Positions 21,721 through 31,229 of a stretch of DNA of 64,000 bases are shown in pieces. Below the pieces are notes generated by a model. That model made no database searches and was not told the origin of the DNA. It saw nothing but the letters and a program-made list of their open reading frames with translations. The number at the start of each line of letters is the position of its first letter. Position 1 is the stretch's first letter. The position numbers were made by a program, and so were the translations under genes. Origin of the DNA: Orychophragmus violaceus (lineage: Eukaryota > Streptophyta > Magnoliopsida > Brassicales > Brassicaceae); assembly GCA_030180135.1 (NCBI GenBank), contig CM058231.1:54632235-54696234 (forward strand), in the 5' to 3' direction.

Positions 21721-22740
21721 CTACGGCTGAGGCAGCATCCCAAGCTCCTTCCAGACATGTAGTTTCACTTGCCCTTCCTTCAACGTTCTACTGTTGCATA
21801 GGCTCTGCATATTATCACAAATATCAGTGCCACAACCAGTATCCAATACTTTTAAGGTAGAACTTGAAGTAATAACATGAATACCTGAGGAAGTAGTCGC
21901 ATACATCGACTTTAACTCCTCATCATCTTCCATGAATTTAATGCAATCTCTCTTCCAATGCCCTGTCTCCTTACAGTAACAGCACTTACCAACGTAAGAG
22001 GTATCTGACTCGGGCTCAGAAGACACACGCTTGCCATGATTCAAAATCTGGACAACTTTGCCTTCACCCTTGTCAGCATTAGGTTTATCAAACCTACCCT
22101 TCTCATTCATGAGATTATTCAGGGTACTCTTCACGTTTGGCTCAACTGTCTTGAGCATATCATGCAGTTCAGTCAGCGTCTTCGTTAACCCTTTCTTGAT
22201 ATAGTTCCTTCTGAACTTATCATAGCTTGACGGCAGTGACTGTAGTATGATCTCAGTTGCCAATTCTTGGCTAACTGGATAATCCAGTTTCCTCAGGTTA
22301 TCAATGTAACCCATCATTTTACTGACATGAGGACTCACTGGATGATCATTTGGTAGCTTGCAGCTAGTGAGAGATTTAACCAACTGGTATCTCTCCACTC
22401 TTATCTGCTCCTGAAACTTCAATTTCAGGCTGCTGATCATCTCTATTGGCGACTCCATGTTCTCATATTGCTTCCGCAAGTCTGAGTCCATGGTAGCCAA
22501 TATCAGACCACGCACATCTACCGCATCATTATAATGCTTATTCCAAGCATCATATACTGCATGAGAAGCATTGGACCCGATCCTCACGGGGAGAGCTCTC
22601 TCAAGGACATAGTCCTTTCTCTCCTGTCTGAGGACTAGCCTCAGGTTCCGCGACCAAGTCAAGAAATTTGATCCGTTCAGCTTGTCCATCTTAAGGACAG
22701 ACCGGATCGAGAAAGTGTTTTGATTGTTTGTGCTAGTCAT
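21721..22740 (-). CDS. Copia B Gag with intact start of protease
   Basis: The frame is open from 22998, but the Gag start is the Met at 22740 (MTSTNNQNTFSIRSVLKMDK), matching copia A; 340 residues. The UBN2/gag_3 region reads LNGSNFLTWSRNLRLVLRQE, DVRGLILATMDSDLRKQYEN and LPSSYDKFRRNYIKKG. One zinc knuckle, CCYCKETGHWKRDC, binds nucleic acid in this family. The protease catalytic triplet is intact (VLDTGCGTDICDN), but the frame ends about 28 residues later, so no complete protease is made. Conservation with A in Gag contrasts with the ruined pol and points to selection, or recent common descent, on Gag alone. Confidence 0.87.
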   Translation of the reverse strand: MTSTNNQNTFSIRSVLKMDKLNGSNFLTWSRNLRLVLRQERKDYVLERALPVRIGSNASHAVYDAWNKHYNDAVDVRGLILATMDSDLRKQYENMESPIEMISSLKLKFQEQIRVERYQLVKSLTSCKLPNDHPVSPHVSKMMGYIDNLRKLDYPVSQELATEIILQSLPSSYDKFRRNYIKKGLTKTLTELHDMLKTVEPNVKSTLNNLMNEKGRFDKPNADKGEGKVVQILNHGKRVSSEPESDTSYVGKCCYCKETGHWKRDCIKFMEDDEELKSMYATTSSGIHVITSSSTLKVLDTGCGTDICDNMQSLCNSRTLKEGQVKLHVWKELGMLPQP

Positions 22741-24390
22741 AACTGAAATATAAGATAAAAGGATTTTAGTTAATATGTTCAATATGATTAATCTCGTATT
22801 AAATTTAATATGAACATAAGTTACCCTCAATAGAATATAATGATTCCAAGATCCACATATAACTAAGATTAAAATGGGCCACTGGCCGTCACCAAACCTT
22901 AGCTTATATCGGTAAGCCCTATATCGGCTAATTATATCCGTGATATAACTCTTGGTTGTGAATCTGGGCCCGAGGCCCAATCCACTCTGATGTCTCAAGG
23001 CCCGGGACTCCCGATGGCCTAGTCAAGAAAACCAGACTATACAGTCATGTAATCATTAATGTCTGGGACTCCCAATGACATTTATGAATCACAAACCGTC
23101 TTACCCACGCAAAAGCAGACACCCTCACACTGTAAGGCCATGAATACAATTGAATGGGCTTCGACAGCTGACATAGAATGGACAAGACATCCAACGCTTG
23201 ATATTATTTGAGGTTCGTAGGTTTATTTAAAAATTCATTCCCAAAATAGAAGATTACTATTTCGGGAAACTTTCATTTTTGGAAACCTACTATTTTTGGA
23301 AACTTTCTAAAATTGGAAACTTTCTAAAAACGGAAACTTTCTAACTTTAGAAATTTCTTTAAAATCCGAATCATGCAAATCTAGAAACTTCTATAAATTA
23401 AGAAACTTTCTAATTTCAAAATATCGGAAACTTTAATTTAAAATCGACTTTATAATTTTATAAAATAAATTTTAAATTAATCTGAAGAAAGACTCAAATA
23501 ATTGGCCCAATTGTTTTAACTTCTTGGCCCGAGGCCCAAGAATTGGTCCATGTCCAAGACATGACCCAATTGTCCAATTAAATGACATAACCGGTCTGGT
23601 TCATTAAAATTGGTCTAACCAAATTTTAATTACTACGATGACCACAATTGTCAACCGGTTATTTACTAAACCGGTTTTTCTCAATTTATTTGGTCCAACC
23701 AAATCAAATTAGAAAATCCTGGTTTAGGCACTAAATCCAATAATTCTTTCGACATTGGATTTCTTGTCCCGGTTTAACCAGACTTAATAAAATTATTAAA
23801 TCTGTTTATTAAACCAGGACGAATTAATTTTAATCAAAATATTAAACCGAGCCTTAAACCAACCATGTCGATCGATGAACCAACCGTGTCGATCGATCCA
23901 TCAACCGCATCGGTCGATTCTCTTAGCATCGATCCTGCATCGATCGTGCATCGATCCTGTATCGATCGATGCTCTCACGCATGCACTGAACCGAGCCAAA
24001 ACCCTAACCGTGTCGATCGATGCACCAACCGCATCGGTCGATGCACCAACATCGAACCTGCATCGATCGATGCTTTCACGCGTTAACAGGTTTTGCCGAG
24101 AGTCTGTATCGACCGATCCATGCGATCGTATCGATCGATCCATGCGATCTCCGATTGTATCGACCGATCCATGCGATCGTATCGATCGATCCATGCGATT
24201 CTGGCCGATTCTCATTCTCTCGGATCAGATCGCATACCAAATCATATAGCTTGATCATGCGATTTTTCATATGTTTAGGTTTCAATTCTTGTTACTTAAG
24301 TGATTTCTCTTATCAGTAGTTGATTCAAAACACTTTTAAACAAGAAAAACAATCCTAAACTTGAATCTAAACAAGAAAAACCAGAACCAA
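22741..24390 (-). other. Copia B leader with minisatellite and motif arrays
   Basis: A non-coding leader of about 1.65 kb. 23260-23420 has tandem degenerate units of about 15-18 bp (ggaaactttctaaaa). 23865-24205 is packed with CGATCG-type sites. The rest aligns with the copia A leader. Overlapping short open frames on both strands at 23865-24319 are only translations of the motif array. Confidence 0.75.
23865..24205. repeat. Dense CGATCG/CGGTCG array with a 51-bp tandem repeat
   Basis: More than fifteen sites of the type tcgatcgatg, tcggtcgatg or tcgatcctgc. At the right end a 43-bp unit (gtatcgaccgatccatgcga then tcgtatcgatcgatccatgc) occurs twice (24106-24148, 24157-24199) with an 8-bp spacer, so the period is 51 bp. 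Confidence 0.9.
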
Positions 24391-24404
24391 TTGCTCTGAT
24401 ACCA
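24391..24404 (-). other. Primer-binding site of copia B
   Basis: ttgctctgatacca; the coding strand is TGGTATCAGAGCAA, complementary to the 3' end of initiator tRNA-Met. It is one base from the LTR edge. Confidence 0.95.
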
Positions 24405-24405
24405 C

Positions 24406-25078
24406 TGAAGGAATGTTTAGATGAATCCTGATTCAATTCTCTGATTCAGATTATCCTAAACATGCGGATCTAGGTTCTCTTGAATAGAAACAATTGATGA
24501 TCTCACCTTATACCTGTTTATTGCAGCGGAAAGGGATGGTATGTCAGAGATCAAAGAGCCACCGAGAGATAACTCCTCCAGAGGTTCACACACGCACACC
24601 GAGCAGGAAGAGGCTGCTAGACCAGTAGGGAATCGGCGCAGAGAGAGAGAGGAGGCTCGCGGCTAGGGCTTATTTTCGACCTGAACTCGTCTTAAGTTTA
24701 TATAACTCGTTCAGTTCGTTTTGGGCCATTTGGCCCAAAGGCCAATTAACTCCGAGGCGTTCGCGCACTGTGTCGATCGATACTCCTTGTGTATCGATCG
24801 ACACACAGTGGCCAAACCCAATTATTCTCTCTAAGTACAGTAAATGCCTAGCACTTTTACCGTATTTCTGCTACACCATTCCTACACGTTTTCCTGTTAG
24901 CTTAGGCGTGTGACCCATATGGGATCATATAATAAAGGCAATAAGTCCAAGACTTATAGATCATGAGCGGACTCTAGCAAGCCATCATGACCCCCAGTAT
25001 TATATGACTTATGTCTGATCATTGACATACTCTTACTTTCTAGAGACAGTACTGAGATTACTGGACACAATTCCAACA
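24406..25078 (-). repeat. 5' LTR of copia B
   Basis: Same length as the LTR at 17817. The two differences found are ggcaaaacc/ggccaaacc and cgtacttc/cgtatttc. GCAGG follows at 25079-25083. Confidence 0.95.
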
Positions 25079-25882
25079 GCAGGAACTTAAGTAACCATTG
25101 GGATGAAGTTGCAGGATCTATCTATGACTATTAGAAAACCCAACACGGATCAACCTACTGAGGACTCCCACATCACTTCAGGTATCAGAGGATCCTTTTA
25201 CTGACTTCACCTTAATACTGACTTAATTTTCTCACCTAAGGGCTTGGTATACCTTGTGTCAGATTCCTTTGTTAGTTCTGACAGAGCCTGTAAACCTATC
25301 CTATTTGGTTCCCTTCTCCCCTTCCATAAAGTAAAAAAAAAGAGTAATAAAATGAGGATGAGTTAGGAACTCCGAAGTGGTCTCTGGGAGTGGTAGCTAC
25401 AACTATCATCTCATGTGCATCCATGGAATGTGTCCAAAGTACACCCCAAAACGGGAAGAACACTGATAAAATAAAATAAAATGATACCCAGTGGGGAAAA
25501 ATCAGTTGTTAAGGAAGGGAAAAGAGAAGAAAGGGACCAGAGAAAGATAGTATGGTGGTCTAGAGCTGACAAGGTAAGAGTCCATATGCCCTTTGATCAA
25601 TACTCCTTAGGTGAGACCGCACTTAAATACTTGCAGAAGTCAGTAGGGTGAATTTGAATGCGTGAATGTGATTGTGGAGTTTACTTAGGACAGTTTCTAA
25701 GTGTGGGGGAAGTATATGTTGGTCTTGATATCTTGCAGGTGATTCTTTCAGTGGATTACTAAGGGGAATCTGAGTGTTGTTGCTTCAAAGATGAAAAGAG
25801 TTTCTGAAAGTTTTCAAACCTCTTCACCTTGTCTAGTTCTTTGTTTTGCTTGAGGACAAGCAAAGGCTAAGTCTGGGGGAGT
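25079..25882 (+). other. Athila1 3' untranslated region and purine tract
   Basis: The continuation of Athila1 after copia B. No open gene is visible. Several T/A- and purine-rich stretches (gtaaaaaaaaagagtaataa, gtgtgggggaagtatatgtt) lead to gaggacaagcaaaggctaag and tctgggggagt, the usual polypurine tract directly before the 3' LTR. Confidence 0.8.
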
Positions 25883-27087
25883 TGATATATCATGGTTTTT
25901 ACTAGTTTTAGACCATGATATAAGTATGTTTTAGAGTCTATTAGTGTTTCTTTAGAGTCTTTTGCAGGTCTTATTAGGTACACGTACGTTTGGAGCAAAA
26001 GTGAAGATTTTGGAGCTATTTGGTGCATACTGGAGATTTGACCCGAGATGTGACGCTCACTGTCCAGATTTGAGATCTGTGTTGATCGTTGCACATCAGC
26101 ATCGATCGATGCACAGCGCGTTGGGCCAGACTCGCGAGAGTTATGAAGTTATGAGATATTGCAAAAGTTGCCCAGAAGTTCTAAATATTTACACAGAAGC
26201 CCCAAGACGTGATTAGGCTATATTAATTAGGTTTTAGACTTTGTTATTGATAGAGCATACATACTTTGAGCTGAGAGTTAGAGAGAGATTTTGGGGCTGA
26301 TCAGAACCTGTACTTCATCTTGTTTTTGGAGAAGATTTTGAACCCCTTTACTTCTTTTATATCTTATATGCAATCTATTATTTCATTGATCATGTTTACA
26401 TCATCTATGTCTGAGTAGATTCATAGTTAGGTTTAGGGTTTCTCACATAGGATTTCATGACTTGCTAGATATAATTAATTCAGTTAAGGATTCATAACTA
26501 TAGTAGTTCTTCGATCTAAATTGTATTTAATGCAAGTTTTAACCTGATCACTTAGAATCTAGATCTTAGGTTGCTAAATTCGACACGACAGTGTGGTTTA
26601 GAATCTGAACTATTTAGGTTGAGAAATTAAATTACTCGCAAAGGAATTTTGTTTAGTTTCATTGTGAACATATCGAACTTGGAATTAATGTTGGTTTAAT
26701 CTGTTAGTAATTGCAAAGGAATTTGGATTGCTGCACTTAGACTTAGAGAATTCTCGCAACGACAGTTGGTTAATTCAATATCCGTGTTTTGAGTTCTAGA
26801 ACTGAGCTTAATTAGATCATAACTGAATGATTATTCTGCTTGTCTGATTTCCTGAGAACGCCCTAGACTTAACGCTTTAAGTTAACTGTTTTCACAACAA
26901 ATCTTGCTATCTGATTTACTTTCTTGCCTGTTTTTTAGTTTATATCACATTGCTTTCTTTTAGTTTAATCTCTACTGTTCTAATATCTATCGTTGACCGG
27001 AGTCTCTGTGGATTCGATACCTAAGTACTACATCTGCATAACTGTGCACTTGCAGTAGTATAGGATTAAAACTTCTAGAGCATATCA
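25883..27087 (+). repeat. 3' LTR of Athila1
   Basis: 1205 bp, TGATATATCATGG … GAGCATATCA. It carries the paired motif at 26083-26117. The GAATG duplication is at 27088-27092. Confidence 0.95.
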
Positions 27088-27620
27088 GAATGAATCATTT
27101 AGAGTGAGAAGAATCCCAAAGACTTGATCTTGCTCACTCCTCTCCATAATTTCCTTCAGATCAGAGGTAAAAGGTCTGAGCATCTCAAGCTCAGCCCACA
27201 AGTTTCTGAAGTCTCCAAACAAGCTCTTGAATGGTGTCTCCTCTTGCTGAAGAGTATTCAAAGCTTTCTTCACCTCAAAAATCCTGCTCAGATTTGAGGT
27301 ATTAGCATACACATTCATGAGTGTATCCCATAACTCCTTAGCTGTCTCAACAAACGAATAGGCTGCAAGAATGGAAGGCTCCAGGGAGTTTGTAAAACCG
27401 TCATAACAAACTGGTGCTCCTTAGTCCATGTAGAGTCTCCACCCCCTTTATCTTTATCAGCTTTATCTTTATAACCACAAACATCATGAGCATTCAGAAC
27501 ATGCTCCCACAACCCACGACTTCTGAGGGCTGTCTTGGTGGTCCGAGACCACAACAAGTAGTTGTCTCCCTTTAAAACAACCGGTAAAACCAACTGCTTC
27601 TGATTCTTCACAGCCATCAC
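27088..27620 (-). pseudogene. Copia F Gag, N-terminal half, frameshifted
   Basis: It starts MMAVKNQKQLVLPVVLKGDN with YLLWSRTTKTALRSRGLWEH, the gag_3/UBN2 entry motif of copia elements, then a Lys/Asp/Gly linker and TWTKEHQFVMTVLQ. Near 27390 the frame shifts. The other frame continues EPSILAAYSFVETAKELWDT and then MNVYANTSNLSRIFEVKKAL up to the Athila1 insertion at 27087. The remaining half is at 4013-4352. Gag here would assemble particles; this copy is doubly broken. Confidence 0.85.
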
Positions 27621-27710
27621 TCACTGAGCTTAGATTAGGGAAAAACCAGAGTAAAGAACAGAGAAGATGAACAGTGTATTTGCAGAGATTATCAGGAACA
27701 AATCAACACT

Positions 27711-27722
27711 GCTCTGATACCA
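27711..27722 (-). other. Primer-binding site of copia F
   Basis: gctctgatacca; the coding strand is TGGTATCAGAGC, abutting the LTR. This establishes 27723-28128 as the 5' LTR of a minus-strand copia element. Confidence 0.95.
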
Positions 27723-28128
27723 TATAGATTTTAGAGAATAAGAAGAGAAATACACAAGATCAAGAAGAAAAAAAAGTGGAATCAAAGAGATGGACCACAT
27801 TTTTCTTTAAACTCTGATCTTATTTCTCACTTGATAATACAATATTGTGTGTACAAGTTAATATAAACTAGTTACAAGATAAGAGCAAAGAAAAAATATC
27901 TGAGCAGAAAAGCATCTTTGACTTATCAACACTAATATTGTGGTTAAGCTTCTCTTAAACACTTGGTTGAGGTTGCAGTTAACAGTACTCGTCAGAACAA
28001 GTGGGAAGGCAAGTGGGAGAGCTATTCCATTGCCCTTAGATCATAACCAGACTGATCCCATTGCTTTAACCAGAAATGTTCTATTGCCCTTAGATCAAAA
28101 CTTGAATCAAGCTTGCTTCATTTTAACA
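27723..28128 (-). repeat. 5' LTR of copia F
   Basis: It matches 273-677. The terminal TG is mutated to TA at 27723. It ends cattttaaca, after which the old Athila pol resumes. Confidence 0.9.
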
Positions 28129-28425
28129 AAGGTTATGTGCGATGCGAGCAATTATGCTGTAGGAGCTGTTCTGGGGCAAAAGAAAGACAAGAAGCTTCAT
28201 GCTATTTACTATGCCAGCAGAACACTAGATGATGCGCAGAGAAACTATGCCACTACAGAGAAGGAGTTGTTGGCAGTTGTCTTTGCCTTTGAGAAGTTTA
28301 GGCCCTATCTTGTTGGTTCTAAAGTGATTGTACACACTGATCATTTAGCTCTGAAGTATTTGATGCAGAAGAAGGATGCTAAGCCAAGATTGTTGAGATG
28401 GATTTTGTTGCTTCAGGAGTTCTGA
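28129..28425 (+). pseudogene. Right half of the split Athila-like pol (RNase H)
   Basis: The frame resumes at VMCDASNYAVGAVLGQKKDK, the RNase H start with its first catalytic Asp. It continues with IYYASRTLDDAQRNYATTEK, ELLAVVFAFEKFRPYLVGSK, VHTDHLALKYLMQKKDAKPR and LLRWILLLQEF. After the last motif the frame stops and integrase is absent; 28430-28590 is unassigned. Together with 1-272 this is one continuous RT-RNase H segment interrupted by copia F. Confidence 0.9.
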
Positions 28426-28596
28426 AAATTTTGATTTTTGTGATGGGACTTGTAATTTGCGCGAATTTGACAGAAATTAAAACGTGAATTAGCTGCTTAT
28501 ACTGCTCTTTTTGATGCTGGAAATGATAAGGTTGTGTTTGTTGATCTTAGAGCTTTGGCTTAATTGCAAGTTTGCTTCTTGTGTCCTTGATCGCTG

Positions 28597-29905
28597 ATGG
28601 TACCAAGGAAGAGACAGAATGTGCATGTTGCTCCTGAACCACTTGCTGACTGGTTCGTGCATTCTTCACCTATGCCTGCACCTTACACATGCATTATTGG
28701 CGCGGTGCTGGCCCCTTGGCGTAAGGCAGAGCGGGACAAGATTCCTGTGACTAGAGCATGGACAGAGGATGCTAAGAAAGTGACTGAGAACGCTGAGTGT
28801 TTAAAGAGAGCAGTCTCTGAGGTCTGGGATGATTATGACGCGCTGTTTTACAACACGTGGCATAACATGACTCTCAAACCCACGTGATTTACAGACTACT
28901 GGACCTGTCAAATACTTGGTATTACTGATGTTGTGCTAGAAGTTTTGAGACAGATAGGGTTAGGGACTATTACCATGAGGAGCTATGATCTTTATCCTGA
29001 CTTGGTGCTGCAGCTGCTGTCTACTTGTAGAGTCTATTACACTGATCCTATTCGTAGGAGAGCTCGAGAGGGGACATTCACATTCATGTGCGATGGATTC
29101 AGGTATCGGATCAGCATTTGTGATCTCTGCAGGCTTTATGGTTTTGATGATTAGCGTACTCGATGTTCTCTGGTTAAGGAGTGGGATAGTGAGAGTTGTC
29201 AGTTCTTCTGGGACCATATTGGATGCGAGGTGTATAACTCACACCATTCGAAGTAGATACAGTTGCGCCATCCAGTCCTGCGATATATTGGGCGCATTTT
29301 GGGATACACTTTACTCTGCAAGTCCGAGGTGAACAAGCAGCGAAAGCTAGAGTTGCAGTTGCTCTTCACTGGAGTGAGTCATTTGTTTGCAGAGACACCT
29401 TTGCAGGACACAACTCCTGAGCTGAATTTGGGAGCATTGTTTGCAGACCATTTGTGTGACATGAAGACCAAGCCATTCTCAGGGAAGAAGGTTGAGTCAG
29501 TCGGGAGTTTACTCACTCCTATCTATTAGCAATTCAGGATCCCCACTGATGGGAGAGAGCGTGTCACTACGAGGGTGTGGATGGATCTTGGTCATTTGAA
29601 GAACACCACATGGATGAAGGAAGCAAAGCTGTGGGTTTATCATGATGCAGACTCAGATGAGTGGTGTGTACAGCTTTCTGTTCCTGAGCTTACGAGAGTT
29701 GATTCCTTGGAGGCCTTGCGCTTTGAGCCTCCCAGGAACCTGAGACGCGGAGTTCCTACATCTGCTAACCCTTTGGATGCTTCTTCCTCTTCTGCGCCCG
29801 GATCCTCTTCTTCTGCACCTGCCCATGCGCCATCTGCTGCTGCTGCCTCAGCTGATATTGGTCTCTATCCTGTGCCATCTGCTGCTGCTGCTCACTTTAC
29901 ATCAT
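28597..29905 (+). pseudogene. Broken ATHILA ORF-1-like gene of the outer Athila element
   Basis: Pieces in shifting frames parallel 15704-17194. VWDDYDALFYNTWHNMTLKP ends in a stop at 28885. The next frames read VLQLLSTCRVYY then FTFMCDGFRYRISICDLCRL YGF (28933-29154), RHPVLRYIGRILGYTLLCKS and LNLGALFADHLCDMKTKPFS (29263-29529), then LGHLKNTTWMKEAKLWVYHD and a Ser/Ala/Pro-rich tail (29575-29905). Several stops and at least two frameshifts inactivate it. Its place after the RNase H fragment shows that the ORF-1-like gene sits 3' of pol in this lineage. Homology ends near 29905, where CACTA-like sequence begins. Confidence 0.8.
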
Positions 29906-30487
29906 ACTATTTCACTACAAAAGCCCACACATATAAGAGAAAGCCATAGCCGTACAATGATGGTGGTGTCTGACGAGCATATCCGGTTGGTGATGTTCCG
30001 GACATATTTTCACATGTTGGTCGTCTAAGCGGTAATTGAGATCAGTAAGGTGGAGTAGTGCAGAAGATAGCCATAGCGCACATACGTACATCCTTCTAAA
30101 CTGTGAAGATGCTCATCCTTTTGAGAGGTATATATACATAATGGTACATTAATCATCCACTCCTTTTACTTAACTAAGTGGTTATATTTAATTGTTCGGC
30201 GTTGCAGCATGTTTGAGACTCAAGTTCGAAAGCGATCGAGGGGGTATCCGAAAATGAGATCAACAGACGAAAAAACCAACATTTCGCAATATGGATAAGG
30301 AACCAAGTATGCTGAAGTTAATTACTAGATTCAATATATTAATTTCGAGATTCATATACTTTGTGGCTTCACAGAATAAACTTGTATGCAGGTGGATCTT
30401 TGTTATATTTGTTATCCTTTATGGTTTTTTGAGGTGCTTTAAGGCCCCATCTCTAAAATAACAACCGCACCCATTTATTGCACTCGT
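29906..30487 (+). other. Possible CACTA left edge and non-coding sequence
   Basis: CACTACAAAAG at 29913 resembles a CACTA terminal inverted repeat start. The following 570 bp show no recognisable gene. A matching right end with a clear 3-bp duplication was not found. Confidence 0.4.
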
Positions 30488-31057
30488 GGATACGTATTTC
30501 ACACATACAAGCATAGCCAAAACAAGGCCACCACAAACTATGGTGTATATGTGAGGGTGAAACAGATTTTTATGGGGGTTTGAAAGAAATTATCGAGATT
30601 GACTATGTGGGATTGTTGAATCTGGAAAAGTGTTATTTAAGTGTGACTGGTTTGATCGATTGGTTGGTCATGGTGTTCGAGTAAAAAAATTTGGAGTCGT
30701 GGACGTAAATTCGGCAAGACGGTACAACAAATTTAAGTCTTTCATACTTGCTTTACCAGCATATCAAGTTACCTTCATACCGTACCCAGGAGTCGGGAAA
30801 TCAAGGATATGTTGGCTGTCAGTTACCAGAGTTTCTGCATGGGGTTGTATAGTTGGAGTAGAAGATACGCCAGTGCAAGAAGAGAATCATGGTTTCATTT
30901 CAACACCTACTGAGATGACATAAGAGGTTCTACTTTTCGACCCCCACAATCGACAATTTGATTCTCTCCCGGACGACACAGAATAAGAAGTTGAGTCTGA
31001 AGACGATGAAGAGTCCGAGGAGGCCGATGATGCCTCAAGAAACTCAGATGTATAATT
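30488..31057 (+). pseudogene. CACTA (En/Spm) TNP2-type transposase, DUF4216 C-terminal piece
   Basis: 30488-30625 reads GYVFHTYKHSQNKATTNYGV with a 1-bp shift to ETDFYGGLKEIIEIDYVG. The open frame 30630-30921 continues LFKCDWFDRLVGHGVRVKKF, GVVDVNSARRYNKFKSFILA and QVTFIPYP. This is the DUF4216 region found at the C-terminus of plant CACTA TNP2-like proteins. An acidic Glu/Asp/Ser tail (to 31057) in another frame is also usual for the family. The catalytic transposase domain (Transposase_21) is missing upstream. Confidence 0.75.
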
Positions 31058-31148
31058 TGTATCTTTTGTATTTTCTGTGTAATAATTATTTTTAAAAAAT
31101 AATTTTATAAAAATTCGTCATTAATTCGTTGCAAACCCTTAAAATTAC

Positions 31149-31156
31149 TATAAATA
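31149..31156 (+). promoter_or_regulatory. TATA box of the small transposase-associated ORF
   Basis: TATAAATA in the context actataaatacccccta, 74 bp before the ATG at 31230. Its distance fits a short 5' leader. Confidence 0.5.
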
Positions 31157-31229
31157 CCCCCTACTTCAAAAAGAAAATCATAACTGAAAACACCTATGAT
31201 AACTGTCAATATTCGAATTACGGAGTTGG

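Larger units (their letters stand above)
17817..25078 (-). mobile_element. Copia element B: complete, very young, gag-only copia
   Basis: Two 673-bp LTRs (17817-18489, 24406-25078) differ at only two positions that I could find. Perfect duplications GCAGG flank it (17812-17816, 25079-25083). The minus-strand order is 5' LTR, primer site, long leader, open gag with protease start, decayed pol, purine tract (caagtgggagat read on the coding strand), 3' LTR. It is the youngest datable insertion here, yet its pol is non-functional. It must have moved with pol proteins supplied by another element. Confidence 0.95.
4353..27087 (+). mobile_element. Athila1: Ty3/gypsy Athila element lacking pol, carrying two nested copia elements
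   Basis: Both LTRs are 1205 bp (4353-5557, 25883-27087) and begin TGATATATCAT and end GAGCATATCA. Perfect 5-bp duplications GAATG flank the element (4348-4352, 27088-27092). A primer site follows the 5' LTR, and a purine tract (gtctgggggagt) precedes the 3' LTR. Genes present are gag-protease (split) and an ATHILA ORF-1-like gene; RT, RNase H and integrase are absent. About 40 differences separate the LTRs by eye (about 3%), younger than copia F that it invaded. Without copia A and B the element is roughly 8.5-9 kb. Confidence 0.93.
273..28128 (-). mobile_element. Ty1/copia element F, nested inside the old Athila-like pol and itself heavily invaded
   Basis: Two related LTRs (273-677 and 27723-28128) bound the element. 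Flanks GAGGT (268-272) and AAGGT (28129-28133) look like a 5-bp target duplication with one mismatch. The minus-strand order is 5' LTR, tRNA-Met primer site, gag, protease-integrase, RT-RNase H, purine tract, 3' LTR. The LTRs differ at about 20 of 405 positions by eye, so the insertion is fairly old, and pol carries stops and frameshifts. Most of the 27.9 kb is later insertions (Athila1 plus copia A and B); F itself is about 5 kb. Confidence 0.9.

Noticed and set aside
22741..22998. N-terminal extension of copia B gag to a Met at 22998
   Set aside because: The extension is leader sequence that aligns with non-coding leader in copia A; the conserved start is the Met at 22740.
23865..24205. CRISPR array
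   Set aside because: The spacing is too short and irregular, there are no uniform repeats with unique spacers, and the context is plant retrotransposons.
23865..24319. Overlapping open frames on both strands rich in Ser-Ile-Asp and Asp-Arg repeats
   Set aside because: They are translations of the CGATCG array, which lacks stop codons in several frames; no start context, no homology and no domain.
24391..24404. tRNA gene fragment
   Set aside because: The match to initiator tRNA-Met is only the primer-binding complement next to an LTR; the same explanation holds at 27711, 39638 and 45098.
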